From positions 6,089-70,088 of the forward strand of contig CAZBLU010000004.1 of assembly GCA_964493015.1 (NCBI GenBank): a stretch of 64,000 nucleotides of DNA, in the 5' to 3' direction. The stretch is from Caldimicrobium sp964493015. GTDB taxonomy: Bacteria; Desulfobacterota; Thermodesulfobacteria; Thermodesulfobacteriales; Thermodesulfobacteriaceae. Under the pieces are notes generated by a model. It searched no databases. It saw only the letters and a program-made list of their open reading frames with translations, and was not told the DNA's origin. A program made the position numbers and the translations under genes. This document shows, one piece after another, positions 44,110 to 52,306 of the stretch (position 1 is its first letter; each line of letters begins with the position of its first letter).

Positions 44110-45756
44110 ATGAAAAGGCTTTTTTTAGTGGAATCCCCTACAAAGATCAAGACCTTAAAGAAGATCTTAGAAAAGCAAGTAGAGCAGTTTACCTTTTTAG
44201 CCACCTTAGGCCATATCAAAGATTTGCCAACCAACAACCTCGGGATTGATCTCAATTCCTTTGAGCCCAAACTTATTTTCTTACCATCAAAACTTAAGCT
44301 TCTGCATAAAATTAAAAAAATTCTTCCTCAAATTGAAGAGGTATTCTTAGCTACAGATCCAGACCGAGAGGGAGAAGCCATAAGCATGCATCTCTATGAA
44401 TACCTTAGAGGAAAAAAGAAAAGTCTCGTTTTCAAGAGGCTTGAATTGAGGGAAATTACTCCCCATGGCTTAAAAGAAGCCCTCAAGAAAACAAGAGAAA
44501 TTGATAAAAATCTCTACCAGTCTTGGAAAGCAAGAAGAGTGCTTGACAGACTGATTGGCTATTTGGTATCACCTAAACTATCGCAAAGCTTTAGGCAAAA
44601 CCTATCTGCTGGTAGAGTCCAAAGCCCTGCCCTAAAACTAATTGTCGATAGGGAGAGAGAAATAGAAAACTTTGTTCCCCAGAAAAGTTTTTCTCTAAGT
44701 GTAGCTCTCTCTGGTGCTAATAATGAGATTTATATTTTTGAGCTTTTTTCAAAAAATAAACTATTTAGAACTAAAACTAAAGAAGAATTATTAACTTTTT
44801 TTGTAAACTTTTTGAGTCAAAGGGAAGTCACAATTTTTGACCTTATAGAAAAGGTAGTAAAGAAGCTACCACCCCAACCTCTTAAAACAAGCACCTTAAT
44901 AGAACTTGGCGAGAGGCTATTAAATCTACAACCTAAGGAGACTATGTTCATTGCTCAGGGCTTATACGAAAAGGGTTACATAACTTATATGCGCACTGAT
45001 TCTGTAAGGGTAAGTCCCTTAGCTAAGAATATGGCAAGGAAGTTTATTGAAAAAGTTTTTGGTAGCACCTATGTGGGAGGGGAGCGACGGTTAAAAGTTA
45101 AAGGAAGGATTCAGGATGCCCACGAGTGTATTCGTCCCACCAATTTAGAGACAGATTTGCGAGGGTTGAGCTCTAATGAGAGGGCCCTATACGGAGTGAT
45201 TCACACCTACTTCCTTGCTTCTCAAATGAAAGAGGCCCTTTTTAGGGAGAGAAAATTTATAGCTAAATCTGAGGGACTACCTCAAGGTTTCACTCTTCAG
45301 CTGAAGGAGAGGGTAATGTTATTTGATGGTTTTCTTAAGGTGTTAAAAGAAAAGGAGCTTTCTTCCCAAAGTTATCCCCTTTATGTTGGATGCAAGCTTA
45401 GAGTTTGTGGTTATGAAATAAAGGAGCATGAGAGCAAACCTCCTGAGAGGTATACACCTCAGAGCCTTATCAAAAAACTTGAAGCCCTTGGGATCGGCAG
45501 ACCCTCTACTTATCCAATTATTATTGACATCCTCCTAAAGAGGGGATATGTTGTCTTAGAAGGCAGATGGTTAAAACCAACCGAGCTCGGTAAAAAAGTT
45601 TGTGACTACTTAAGTCAGGAATTTTGCTGCCTTATGGAGTATTCACTCACCTCTGAGTTAGAAAATGCCCTTGATACCTTGGCCCAAGGCCAAGCTAATT
45701 ATCAGTTAATAATTAAAAAATATTACAATCTTCTTAAGGAGTACCTCACCAAATGA
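44110..45756 (+). CDS. topA: Type IA DNA topoisomerase (TopA-like), without C-terminal zinc fingers
   Basis: Relaxes negatively supercoiled DNA through a 5'-phosphotyrosine link. The Toprim domain starts FLVESPTKIKTLKKIL and has FLATDPDREGEAISMHLYEYL. The catalytic Tyr293 lies in GYITYMRTDSVRVS. SWKARRVLDRLIGYLVSP and LGIGRPSTYPIIIDILLKRGYV are typical. At 548 residues it ends after the core and lacks the usual Cys4 zinc-finger tail, so it may be a minimal or second topoisomerase I. It is oddly placed at the head of cobalamin genes and overlaps cbiL by 4 bases. Confidence 0.92.
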   Translation: MKRLFLVESPTKIKTLKKILEKQVEQFTFLATLGHIKDLPTNNLGIDLNSFEPKLIFLPSKLKLLHKIKKILPQIEEVFLATDPDREGEAISMHLYEYLRGKKKSLVFKRLELREITPHGLKEALKKTREIDKNLYQSWKARRVLDRLIGYLVSPKLSQSFRQNLSAGRVQSPALKLIVDREREIENFVPQKSFSLSVALSGANNEIYIFELFSKNKLFRTKTKEELLTFFVNFLSQREVTIFDLIEKVVKKLPPQPLKTSTLIELGERLLNLQPKETMFIAQGLYEKGYITYMRTDSVRVSPLAKNMARKFIEKVFGSTYVGGERRLKVKGRIQDAHECIRPTNLETDLRGLSSNERALYGVIHTYFLASQMKEALFRERKFIAKSEGLPQGFTLQLKERVMLFDGFLKVLKEKELSSQSYPLYVGCKLRVCGYEIKEHESKPPERYTPQSLIKKLEALGIGRPSTYPIIIDILLKRGYVVLEGRWLKPTELGKKVCDYLSQEFCCLMEYSLTSELENALDTLAQGQANYQLIIKKYYNLLKEYLTK

Positions 45757-46430
45757 AACTTTATGTAGTTGGAGTAGGACCTGGGGATCCTCAATTAGTA
45801 AGTTTGAAGGGCTTAAAGGTCTTAGAGGATACAAAGACTATTTTCTATCCCACAGGTGGGAGAGAAACCCTTGCCCTATCTATTATTAAAGAGTTAATTC
45901 CTTTAGAAGAGAAAACTCTTATTCCCCTCCATTTTCCCATGAAAAAAGGGGACTTAACTGATACCTGGGCTGAGCTTGCTCAAATTATATATGAAACCTT
46001 AAGCAGGGTAGGGGAGGGGGTCTTTATCACTTTGGGTGATCCAGCCTTCTATTGCACCTTTTATTATTTGAAGCCCTTTCTTTTGAATAAAGGCTTAGCC
46101 CTTGAAATTATCCCTGGCATAAGTTCCTTTTCCGCAGCCTCAGCAAAATTTGGCTTACCACTCACCCTTGGGGAAGAAGAGGTCCTTATAGCCCCAGCTG
46201 AAAAAGTTCTCTCAGCCCCTGAAAAATATATGCACTTTAAAAACCTTGTCTTTATGAAGCCACATAAATTTTTTTCCCAAATTGTAGATTTTGCCAAAAA
46301 AAATGGTTATAAAGGAGTTGTAGCTCAAAGAGTAGGTCAGAAAGAGGAAAACCTATGGTTTAACCTGGATGACCTTTCAGCTAACCAACTTGACTATTTC
46401 ACCTTGATCATACTCAAAAGGGATGAATAA
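45753..46430 (+). CDS. cbiL: Cobalt-precorrin-2 C20-methyltransferase
   Basis: SAM-dependent methylase that makes cobalt-factor or precorrin-3A. GVGPGDPQLVSLKGLKVLE at the N-terminus, FYPTGGRETLALSI, the LGDPAFYCTFYYL loop, and IPGISSFSAASAKFGLPL match CbiL/CobI. At 225 residues it is normal length. It overlaps topA by 4 bases and cbiF by 8 bases. Confidence 0.92.
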   Translation: MKLYVVGVGPGDPQLVSLKGLKVLEDTKTIFYPTGGRETLALSIIKELIPLEEKTLIPLHFPMKKGDLTDTWAELAQIIYETLSRVGEGVFITLGDPAFYCTFYYLKPFLLNKGLALEIIPGISSFSAASAKFGLPLTLGEEEVLIAPAEKVLSAPEKYMHFKNLVFMKPHKFFSQIVDFAKKNGYKGVVAQRVGQKEENLWFNLDDLSANQLDYFTLIILKRDE

Positions 46431-47172
46431 GGTATACTTTATTGGAATTGGACCAGGTGCCCCAGATTTGTTAACTTTAAGGGCTCTAAATCTTATTAGA
46501 AAGGCAGATCTCATTATCTATCCAGGAAGTCTTATCAATATGGATATGCTTACCTTCTTAAAAAAGGAAAATCCTTTAGCAAGGTTTATTGATGCCTATG
46601 GTAAGGACTTAGAGGAAATCCTTGAGGAAATGGAAAGGGCCTTAAAAGCAGGTAAGCTTCCTATAAGATTGGTAAGCGGTGATCCTGCTATCTTCTCTTC
46701 CATAATGGAACATATAGAAAGATTGAGGGAAAGGGGCTATGACTATGAAATTGTTCCAGGTATCTCTTCAGGCCTTGCCGCTGCTGCTTCCCTTGGCCTT
46801 GAATTTACCTATCCTGAACTTTCTAACACCGTCATCTTTACCCGTCTTGCAGGCAAGACTGGAGGAGCAACAGAAGAGGAAATTCTTAACTTTGCTGAGA
46901 CTAACTCAACCCTCGTCTTCTTTTTAAGCTCTTCCCTTGTAGAAGAGCTCACAAATCTCTTACTAAAAGTCCTCCCTAAAGATACAAGGGTAGCTATTCT
47001 TCATCGTCTAACCCATAGCGGAGAAAAAATAATCCTCACTACCCTTAAAGAACTTCCCCAAAAGATGAAAGAAGAAAAGATCACCAAAACAGCCCTTATA
47101 GTCCTTGGTAAAATCTTGAACCTATTAGATAAAAATTATTACAGGAGATCAAAACTTTATGATAGAAAATAG
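46423..47172 (+). CDS. cbiF: Cobalt-precorrin-4 C11-methyltransferase
   Basis: SAM-dependent methylase of the corrin ring at C11. IGIGPGAPDLLTLRALNLI, the CbiF/CobM signature IYPGSLINMDMLTFL, VSGDPAIFSSIMEHIERL, and VPGISSGLAAAASLGLEFTYPELSNTVIFTR are diagnostic. At 249 residues it is complete. It overlaps cbiL by 8 bases and cbiG-H by 14 bases. Confidence 0.94.
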   Translation: MNKVYFIGIGPGAPDLLTLRALNLIRKADLIIYPGSLINMDMLTFLKKENPLARFIDAYGKDLEEILEEMERALKAGKLPIRLVSGDPAIFSSIMEHIERLRERGYDYEIVPGISSGLAAAASLGLEFTYPELSNTVIFTRLAGKTGGATEEEILNFAETNSTLVFFLSSSLVEELTNLLLKVLPKDTRVAILHRLTHSGEKIILTTLKELPQKMKEEKITKTALIVLGKILNLLDKNYYRRSKLYDRK

Positions 47173-48916
47173 AGAAATTTTCTTAATATGTTTATCAGCA
47201 AGGGGTAGTGAGCTTGCTGAGAGGATTAGGGCCTTTTTGGGAAGGGGGGAGATTCTCTCTTGGGATGAACTTCAGGAAAGAGGGCTTACTTCTCTGTGGA
47301 ATGAGGGGAAGTTACTTATTTTTATCATGGCCTTAGGGATTGTGGTAAGAAAGTGTGCCCCCCTTATTAGTTCTAAGGGAAAAGACCCAGGAGTTATAGT
47401 TATAGATGAGTTGGGAAGGAATGTTATTCCCCTTTTGGGAGGACATTATGCCCAGGTAAACAGGCTTACCCAGGAGTTAGCCCTTTTTCTTGAAGCCCAT
47501 CCCGCTATCACCACAGCTTCTGACCTCCTTGGGCTTACTCCCCTTGACTTGTGGATAAAGAGGAAAAATTTTCAACTTAAAAACCCTACCCTTTTAACTG
47601 CAACTATGGCTAAATTGAATGAAAAAGGGGCTCTCAACCTCTGGATCAAGGAGGATCTCCCTTGTCCCTCTCCTCCCCAAGAATTTCTTTTAACTGATAA
47701 CCCTGAAGAGGCAGATCTTCTAATCACCTATGAAAAGCTTCCTCAAGTAAAGGGGCTCCAACTGATTCCCAAGTGTCTATGGCTTGGACTTGGCTTTCAT
47801 GAAAAGCTTAGCGAAAATGATTTTGAGAAAATTATATTTTCAGCCCTTGAAGACCTTAGGATTGAGCCCTCAGCCATCAAAGGGGTGGCCACCTTAGATA
47901 AGAAAGCTAAATATCCTCCCCTTATTAATTTTCTTATTAAACATAATCTCAAATTGTTAAGCTTTTCAGCTGAAGAGTTATCTAACATTAATACAATAAG
48001 TTCTTCTATCTATGTAAAAAATCATTTTGGTATCAACAGTGTGTCAGAGGCCTGTGCTCTTAAGGCAAGTAGAGGAAAGCTAATTGTGCCCAAAAGGATT
48101 TTGCCAGATCTCACCTTAGCTATAGCCCTTGAACCCTTGCAAAGCCGAGGAAAGCTCTATGTAGTGGGTATAGGACCTGGAGCTAAAGAATTAATGACTG
48201 TTAAGGCTCTTAGGGCTTTGCTGTCTGTTGAGGCAGTTGTGGGATATAAAAGTTATCTTAAGCAAATTGAGGATCTAATTAAAGGTAAAGAGATTTATAG
48301 TTTTTCCATGACGGAAGAGATAAAAAGGGTCAAAAAGGCCATAGAACTTGCCCTTTCAGGAAAGGATACAGCCTTAGTTAGTGGGGGAGATCCTGGCATT
48401 TATGGTATGGCAGGCTTGACTTTAGAAGTTATTGCCCGAAATAATTTGTCTTTAGAAGTGGAGATTATTCCTGGCCTTTCTGCTCTCAATCTTGGAAATG
48501 CCCTACTTGGGGCTCCTCTTGGCAACGACTTTGCAGTAATCAGTCTTTCTGACAGACTTATTCCTTGGGAGACCATTGAGAGGCGTTTAAAGATTTTGGT
48601 TTCAACGGATCTTCCTTTAGTAATTTTTAATCCACGAAGTAAAGGGCGAAAGAGCCAGTTCCAGAGGGCTATGGAAATAATCAAGGAGGGTAGGGGAGAG
48701 GAAACCCTTGTGGGCATCGTAAATTCAGGGTCTCGTCCCGAAGAAGAGGTATTTATTTCAACTCTTAGGAGCCTTCCCGAAGATAAGGTAGGTATGCATA
48801 GTTTGGTTATTGTAGGGTCTGAGGCTATTAGGAGATTGGGAAGATACTTAATAGCTAAGCGGGGCTACGAGAGGAAGTATGAAGAAGACCTTGAAATTAG
48901 CTTTACTTGTCAGTGA
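47159..48916 (+). CDS. cbiGH: Fusion of CbiG hydrolase and CbiH C17-methyltransferase
   Basis: A 585-residue fusion. Residues about 1-325 are CbiG (LIFIMALGIVVRKCAPLISSK, LLGGHYAQVNRLTQELA, C-terminal ALKASRGKLIVPK), which opens the delta-lactone of cobalt-precorrin-5A and releases acetaldehyde in the anaerobic route. Residues about 332-570 are CbiH/CobJ (YVVGIGPGAKELMTVKALRAL, VSGGDPGIYGMAGL, IIPGLSALNLGNALLGAPLGND), which methylates C17 with ring contraction. The presence of CbiG marks the pathway as anaerobic. It overlaps the next gene by 38 bases. Confidence 0.93.
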   Translation: MIENREIFLICLSARGSELAERIRAFLGRGEILSWDELQERGLTSLWNEGKLLIFIMALGIVVRKCAPLISSKGKDPGVIVIDELGRNVIPLLGGHYAQVNRLTQELALFLEAHPAITTASDLLGLTPLDLWIKRKNFQLKNPTLLTATMAKLNEKGALNLWIKEDLPCPSPPQEFLLTDNPEEADLLITYEKLPQVKGLQLIPKCLWLGLGFHEKLSENDFEKIIFSALEDLRIEPSAIKGVATLDKKAKYPPLINFLIKHNLKLLSFSAEELSNINTISSSIYVKNHFGINSVSEACALKASRGKLIVPKRILPDLTLAIALEPLQSRGKLYVVGIGPGAKELMTVKALRALLSVEAVVGYKSYLKQIEDLIKGKEIYSFSMTEEIKRVKKAIELALSGKDTALVSGGDPGIYGMAGLTLEVIARNNLSLEVEIIPGLSALNLGNALLGAPLGNDFAVISLSDRLIPWETIERRLKILVSTDLPLVIFNPRSKGRKSQFQRAMEIIKEGRGEETLVGIVNSGSRPEEEVFISTLRSLPEDKVGMHSLVIVGSEAIRRLGRYLIAKRGYERKYEEDLEISFTCQ

Positions 48917-50102
48917 CTCACATCTTTGGGGTCTTTGGGCTTTTCAGGCCTTTAAAAGGGCAAACTTTGAGGTTGAGCCTTTGTTAGCAAGGGAAATAGA
49001 CAGCTCTTTTAAAGAAAAATATATTGCCCTTGTTGTGCCTGGGGGCTGGTCCAAAAATAAACTTGAGGCTATGACCGAGGCCCAGAGAGAAATAGTCAGG
49101 GATTTTGTGAAGGAGGGAGGTATTTATCTTGGTATTTGTGGAGGGGCAAGCCTGGCAGGTGAAGAGGGGCTTAAACTTTGCTCAGTTTCTCGCAAAAAAG
49201 AGAGGGTGCCAAGCTATAGCGGCCCCTGTGAGGTAACTATAGAAAAAGAAAGCCCTCTGTGGAAAGGCATTAAGAGACCCGTTTTTTATCTCTGGTTTCC
49301 TCCAGAGCTTGAAGTAATAGACACTTCTACTCAGGTCTTAGCAAGATTTTCTAAAGCTCAAGATAAGGCCTATCTTGCCGATCTCTGTATAGCTGATCAT
49401 AAAGATAGACTGAGTCATTATGAGAAAAAATACGCCATCTCTCTCAACTTACAATTAATGAAAGATAAACCTTTAGTCATTGAAAGTAATTTCGGAAAGG
49501 GAAAGGTTTTACTTTCACTTATACATTACGATACTCCTAATTGCCCCAATGGCCTTAAACTTTTAAAAAATTTAGGTAATTATTTCAATCTCCCCCAAAG
49601 AGAAGAAAAACACTTGAAGGATAAGGTCCTTATAGAGGGCTCTACCAGGAATCACTGGTTACAGAGATTAAAAACCTTAGTCAGCCATATGCAAAAGGAA
49701 ACTACAAAGATATTACACCTGGGATTTAGAAATTTTCTTTTCCACCAGAGATATCCCTTTTTCTACCAATGGCAAAGGGGTATAAGAGGACTTGAATTAC
49801 AAAATATATACTTCATGCTCGGAGAAATAAAGCAGAATTTACCTAAAGTTCCAAACAAAGATATTTATGAAAAGATTGAAAATCTTCTTTGGGAAGGCAA
49901 AAACCTTTTAGAGCCTATTTTAACATTATTTCAAAAGGATTTCATTCTTTTTAGAGAAAATTTCTCAAAAGTAAGGGACATAGAACTTGAGAGGGAAATT
50001 TTTGGACCAAACAAAAAGAGTTATGGAGGAAAGTATAGGAGATTTATTAATCTTTTAGAGGAAGTGTTGGTTTATCTCTGGAGGGTTAAGGAAGTTGATT
50101 AG
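48879..50102 (+). CDS. Amidotransferase-like (BPL_N type) protein of unknown role in the cobalamin operon
   Basis: A 407-residue protein. Residues 1-220 form a class I glutamine-amidotransferase-like fold: LVVPGGWSKNKL, nucleophile elbow GICGGASLAG with Cys87, and GKGKVLLSLIHYDTPNCPNG near 205-225. This most resembles the biotin-protein-ligase N-terminal-like family. The C-terminal half, about 230-407, is Lys- and aromatic-rich, helical and without motifs I know. It overlaps cbiGH by 38 bases and cobU by 8 bases, so it is tightly embedded among cobalamin genes. No glutamine-accepting partner domain is visible. A role in corrin amidation or envelope modification would be guesswork. Confidence 0.6.
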   Translation: MKKTLKLALLVSDSHLWGLWAFQAFKRANFEVEPLLAREIDSSFKEKYIALVVPGGWSKNKLEAMTEAQREIVRDFVKEGGIYLGICGGASLAGEEGLKLCSVSRKKERVPSYSGPCEVTIEKESPLWKGIKRPVFYLWFPPELEVIDTSTQVLARFSKAQDKAYLADLCIADHKDRLSHYEKKYAISLNLQLMKDKPLVIESNFGKGKVLLSLIHYDTPNCPNGLKLLKNLGNYFNLPQREEKHLKDKVLIEGSTRNHWLQRLKTLVSHMQKETTKILHLGFRNFLFHQRYPFFYQWQRGIRGLELQNIYFMLGEIKQNLPKVPNKDIYEKIENLLWEGKNLLEPILTLFQKDFILFRENFSKVRDIELEREIFGPNKKSYGGKYRRFINLLEEVLVYLWRVKEVD

Positions 50103-50652
50103 TTTTGTTTTGGGTGGAGCTAAGAGTGGTAAAACAAGTTGGGCCCTTAAGTATGGTGAACATCTTTTAGGATTTAGAGAATTTTACTACCTTGCTACGG
50201 CTATACCTTTTGATACTGAGATGAAAAGGAAGATTGAAAAGCACAGAGAAGAGCGATCAAAGCTCTGGCAGCTTATTGAGGAGCCCTTAGAAATTGCTCA
50301 GGTCCTAAAGAGGCTCAAAGGTAGAGATGCTGTAATTTTAATAGATTGCCTCACCCTTTGGCTATCCAATCTTCTTTACTATAAAAAGCCAGTAGAAACC
50401 TTTATAGAGAACTTTCTTGAGGAGTTAAAGGCCTTTAAAGCCCATCTTAGAGGTTGGGTTATCCTTGTTTCTAACGAACTTGGCTTGGGGCTTGTGCCAG
50501 AAAGTGAGCTTGGTAGAGCCTTTAGAGAGCTTGCTGGAGTTCTTCATCAAAAGGTGGCAGAGATAGCTGATGAAGTATATTTTATTATAGCAGGACTACC
50601 CCTCACCCTTAAGGGAAAAAGTAATGGAATTGATACTGGCAACCTTCCTTAG
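50095..50652 (+). CDS. cobU: Adenosylcobinamide kinase/guanylyltransferase
   Basis: Phosphorylates adenosylcobinamide and transfers GMP to give the substrate of CobS. The P-loop GGAKSGKTSWALKYGE, FYYLATAIPFDTEMKRKIEKHREER (with the GMP-carrying His), VILIDCLTLWLSNLL, and SNELGLGLVPESELGRAFRELAG are textbook CobU/CobP. At 185 residues it is normal length. It starts with TTG at 50095 and overlaps both neighbours (8 and 29 bases). Confidence 0.95.
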   Translation: MISFVLGGAKSGKTSWALKYGEHLLGFREFYYLATAIPFDTEMKRKIEKHREERSKLWQLIEEPLEIAQVLKRLKGRDAVILIDCLTLWLSNLLYYKKPVETFIENFLEELKAFKAHLRGWVILVSNELGLGLVPESELGRAFRELAGVLHQKVAEIADEVYFIIAGLPLTLKGKSNGIDTGNLP

Positions 50653-51754
50653 GAGGATTAATCGATTTGTAGTTGAGGTAGAAATTGAAGGTAAACCTTG
50701 TCAAGCCTATCTCCCCAATCCTGGAAGGCTATGGGAACTTCTTTTACCTGGAAGATTACTCTATTTAACTCCCCAAAGGGATAAAAACTATCCCTATCTT
50801 CTTTTAGCGGCCATTAAAAAAGGAAAACCAGTTCTTTTACACACCCATTTGACCAATAGCTTAATAAAAAAGCTTCTCCTCAAGAAAGCTCTCCCTATGT
50901 TTTCAGAGTATGAACTTATCAAAGAAGAGCCAAAGATAGGGAGAAGCAGGTTTGATTTTCTGCTTGTCCACTCTAAAAACGAAGAAAAACTATTTCTTGA
51001 GGTAAAGACCTGTACTCTCTTTGGTGAAAGGCTTGCCCTGTTTCCTGATGCAGAGACGGAAAGAGGCACAAGGCATCTTCTTGAGCTTGCGCAACTTACA
51101 AAAGAAGGAAATAGAGGGGCCTGTCTATTTGTAGTTATGAATCCTAATGTAGAATACTTTTTGCCTGCCTATCACATAGACTTTGCTTTTACTGAGGTCT
51201 TTTTAAAAACCTTTTCTTGGGTAAATTACTGGGCTATAGCGATAGAGTTAGATCCTACCTTTTCGGAAATCAAAGCTTTTAGATCCCTCAAAATTCCCGT
51301 GGGGATCCTTCATAGGGAAAATCTAAATAGTGGTATCTATTTGTTGGTGATGTATCTGGAAAATAGCCATAATATAGCCATTGGATCAGCCCTCAATCCC
51401 CACTTTGACAGAGGTTATTATATTTATGTGGGTTCGGCAAAGAATAATCTTAGGCAAAGAATAAGGAGACATAAACACAAGCGAAAGACTAAGCACTGGC
51501 ATATTGATTATTTTCTTGAGAGGGCAAAATTATTAACTACCATACCCATAGTAAGTAGGGAATCCCTTGAGTGTAGTTTTGCTAAAGCCCTAAGCCAAAT
51601 AGCCGAAAGGTCTATCAAAGGCTTTGGTGCCTCAGATTGTCTCTGTCCAAGCCACCTTTTTTATTTTTCACATAATCCCCTTCTTCTTGAGCCCTTTATA
51701 GAACTTTTAAATTACTATAGACTGGAAAAACCTCTGCAAACCTGGGCTCTTTAA
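50624..51754 (+). CDS. sfsA: SfsA nuclease-like protein fused to a GIY-YIG-like DUF123 domain
   Basis: A 376-residue fusion. Residues about 1-230 are SfsA (CQAYLPNPGRLWELLLPG, SRFDFLLVHS, EVKTCTLFGERLALFPDAETERGTRHL), a restriction-endonuclease-like fold once called sugar fermentation stimulation protein. Residues about 237-376 are DUF123, a divergent GIY-YIG domain (SGIYLLVMYL, YYIYVGSAKNNLRQRIRRH, HWHIDYFLERAKL, GFGASDCLCPSHLFYF). Two nuclease-like folds in one chain point to nucleic acid work. It overlaps cobU by 29 bases and ends the operon. Confidence 0.9.
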   Translation: MELILATFLRRINRFVVEVEIEGKPCQAYLPNPGRLWELLLPGRLLYLTPQRDKNYPYLLLAAIKKGKPVLLHTHLTNSLIKKLLLKKALPMFSEYELIKEEPKIGRSRFDFLLVHSKNEEKLFLEVKTCTLFGERLALFPDAETERGTRHLLELAQLTKEGNRGACLFVVMNPNVEYFLPAYHIDFAFTEVFLKTFSWVNYWAIAIELDPTFSEIKAFRSLKIPVGILHRENLNSGIYLLVMYLENSHNIAIGSALNPHFDRGYYIYVGSAKNNLRQRIRRHKHKRKTKHWHIDYFLERAKLLTTIPIVSRESLECSFAKALSQIAERSIKGFGASDCLCPSHLFYFSHNPLLLEPFIELLNYYRLEKPLQTWAL

Positions 51755-51840
51755 GTAATTACAAGGATCACACTTACACTAAAAAGCATAATCAGTTGCT
51801 TATACCACCATCCTGAGATTTTTTTCACATATAGCCCCAA

Positions 51841-51923
51841 AGGGGAAAGAAATTATTATTTTTTTTGTAAGTAAAATTTTTAGGGGAAAGAAATCATTTT
51901 TTTTTGGTAAGTAAAATTTTTTT
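51841..51923 (+). repeat. Imperfect tandem repeat, two copies of about 41 bases
   Basis: Copy 1 at 51841-51881 and copy 2 at 51882-51923 each start AGGGGAAAGAAAT and end GTAAGTAAAATTTTT with a T-rich centre; they differ by a few substitutions and T-run lengths. They lie directly before the ribosome-binding site (AGGAGGG) of the gene at 51937, in the 182-base gap after sfsA, so they may be duplicated regulatory sequence. Confidence 0.85.
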
Positions 51924-51936
51924 AGGAGGGTGAGCA

Positions 51937-52290
51937 ATGGAAAAGGAAAAATTGCTTATTAACAGGGTAAGGGCCTTTTATTTTATGGCAGGATTGCTTA
52001 AACTTCAGGGGACTGATCCTCGTTGCTCTGTCTGTAAGTCTCGCAAAGAGGTAGCTGAAGAAATTATCGACGATTTCCAGAGATTTAAATCGGAGGTAAA
52101 ATTAGAGGAAATCCCTGAGATCTTTAGGTCCAAATTTGAGGCGGTTGAAGAGATTTTGAGTGCCTTGAAACTTCCAGAAAAGCCTATTCCTCAGAGAAAG
52201 GAAGGAGGATGTCATTTCCCCGACAAAACATGTTTAGTAAAGGAGTGCGAAGATATCTTCGAAGACCTAATTGAAGAAGAGGAGGATTAG
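51937..52290 (+). CDS. Small acidic Cys-containing protein of unknown function
   Basis: A 117-residue soluble protein I do not recognise. It has a Cys pair at 30 and 33 (RCSVCKSRKEV), a second cluster near the C-terminus (Cys92-His93, Cys99, Cys104), helical charged segments between them, and a very acidic end (IEEEED). The Cys/His layout could bind a metal or form disulfides. A strong AGGAGGG site precedes the ATG. A tandem duplication lies upstream. It is followed 16 bases later by a nucleoside phosphorylase-like gene. Confidence 0.75.
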   Translation: MEKEKLLINRVRAFYFMAGLLKLQGTDPRCSVCKSRKEVAEEIIDDFQRFKSEVKLEEIPEIFRSKFEAVEEILSALKLPEKPIPQRKEGGCHFPDKTCLVKECEDIFEDLIEEEED

Positions 52291-52306
52291 AGTTATAATC
52301 GATTAA

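Noticed and set aside
51841..51923. CRISPR repeat
   Set aside because: Two directly adjacent imperfect copies with no spacers and no cas genes.
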